Below, piece by piece: positions 63,790-64,000 of a stretch of 64,000 nt of DNA. Origin of the DNA: Sulfitobacter sp. S223 (GTDB lineage: Bacteria > Pseudomonadota > Alphaproteobacteria > Rhodobacterales > Rhodobacteraceae); the NCBI RefSeq assembly GCF_025143825.1, contig NZ_CP083560.1, positions 1,612,001 to 1,676,000 of the forward strand, in the 5' to 3' direction. The notes under the pieces were generated by a model, which was given only the letters and a program-made list of their open reading frames with translations, did no database searches and had not been told where the DNA came from. Position 1 is the stretch's first letter. Each line of letters begins with the position of its first letter. Made by a program: the position numbers and the translations under genes.

Positions 63790-64000
63790 TTAGCTGATGC
63801 GGTCGGCGAGGGCTTTTTTGATGGCAGAGCTTGCCTGAAGTGCGCCCAGAACCGAAATCGAACCGATCGTGGCAAGCGCAAGTTCGGGGGTCACGTCTGG
63901 ATCAATCCGCGCAAGGCCGACGACCTTGACATGCAGGATCTCTCCTGCGGCTTGAACGGCTTCAAGATCTGCACGCGAGTAGTCTCTCAGTCCCAGCTCC
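63790..64000 (-). CDS. C-terminal part of an unidentified protein (cut by window edge)
   Basis: The last ~69 codons of a leftward gene whose start is beyond the window. The end reads ELGLRDYSRADLEAVQAAG, then ILHVKVVGLARIDPDV, TPELALATIGSISVLGALQ and ASSAIKKALADRIS before the stop. It is helical with an Ala/Ile-rich stretch near the end. No family was recognised. It lies 31 bases upstream of the esterase gene on the same strand and may be the first visible member of the same operon. Confidence 0.6.
   Translation of the reverse strand, partial: ELGLRDYSRADLEAVQAAGEILHVKVVGLARIDPDVTPELALATIGSISVLGALQASSAIKKALADRIS

Overview
The window looks like a chromosomal segment of a marine-type Rhodobacteraceae (Roseobacter-group) alphaproteobacterium. 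This rests on the moderately high GC, the many ATGA/GTGA start-stop overlaps, the order lptF-lptG-lptD-surA-pdxA-rsmA divergent from pepA-holC, prfA-prmC followed by a DUF4167 gene, tyrS divergent from anmK, and many small families typical of this group. No rRNA, tRNA, CRISPR array, prophage or intact insertion sequence was recognised.

Region by region. Positions 1-10.6 kb look accessory: the end of a response regulator; an ArsR-like regulator, SO_0444/ArsP-type permease, thioredoxin-like protein and metallo-beta-lactamase-fold protein in one operon; a decayed IS1595/ISXO2-type transposase remnant; a periplasmic PQQ-type sugar dehydrogenase; an orphan PaaK-like adenylating enzyme; an LrgA/LrgB pair; and an Hsp20 with a candidate heat-shock promoter. 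Intergenic gaps are long here. Positions 10.6-36.3 kb are mostly core or shell genes: an SDR dehydrogenase, tyrS/anmK, a cupin and acetyltransferases, PRC-barrel and RcnB-like small proteins, enolase, two EamA exporters, an AbrB permease, a NYN-LOTUS protein, a DEAD-box helicase, DUF533, an operon of nucleoside hydrolase, acetyltransferase and SelO, mazG, an operon of M20 amidohydrolase and two ureohydrolases, prfA-prmC and DUF4167. Positions 36.3-45.8 kb hold the LPS-transport/outer-membrane operon (lptF-lptG-lptD-surA-like-pdxA-rsmA) and divergent pepA-holC. Positions 45.8-53 kb hold small unknowns, a retropepsin-like membrane protease, MarC, an ABC-F protein, ndk and a DUF1800/DUF1501 pair.

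The most notable system is at 53.1-61.1 kb. One tightly packed minus-strand operon encodes a phosphoethanolamine-lipid A transferase (EptA), diacylglycerol kinase (DgkA), phosphatidylserine decarboxylase (Psd), phosphatidylserine synthase (PssA), an OmpR-type response regulator and its histidine kinase. This reads as a nearly complete phosphoethanolamine supply-and-recycle loop packaged with its own PmrAB-like regulator. A perfect CTTACG-N5-CTTACG direct repeat lies between eptA and a divergent acid-inducible-type amino-acid decarboxylase, and is a strong candidate operator. The decarboxylase could produce agmatine for the ureohydrolases encoded about 27 kb away.

The right end (61.1-64 kb) holds a LysR C-terminal remnant, a penicillin-acyltransferase-like Ntn hydrolase coupled to a PHB-depolymerase-like esterase, and the end of an unidentified gene. 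Family assignments are from reading motifs; no database search was run.
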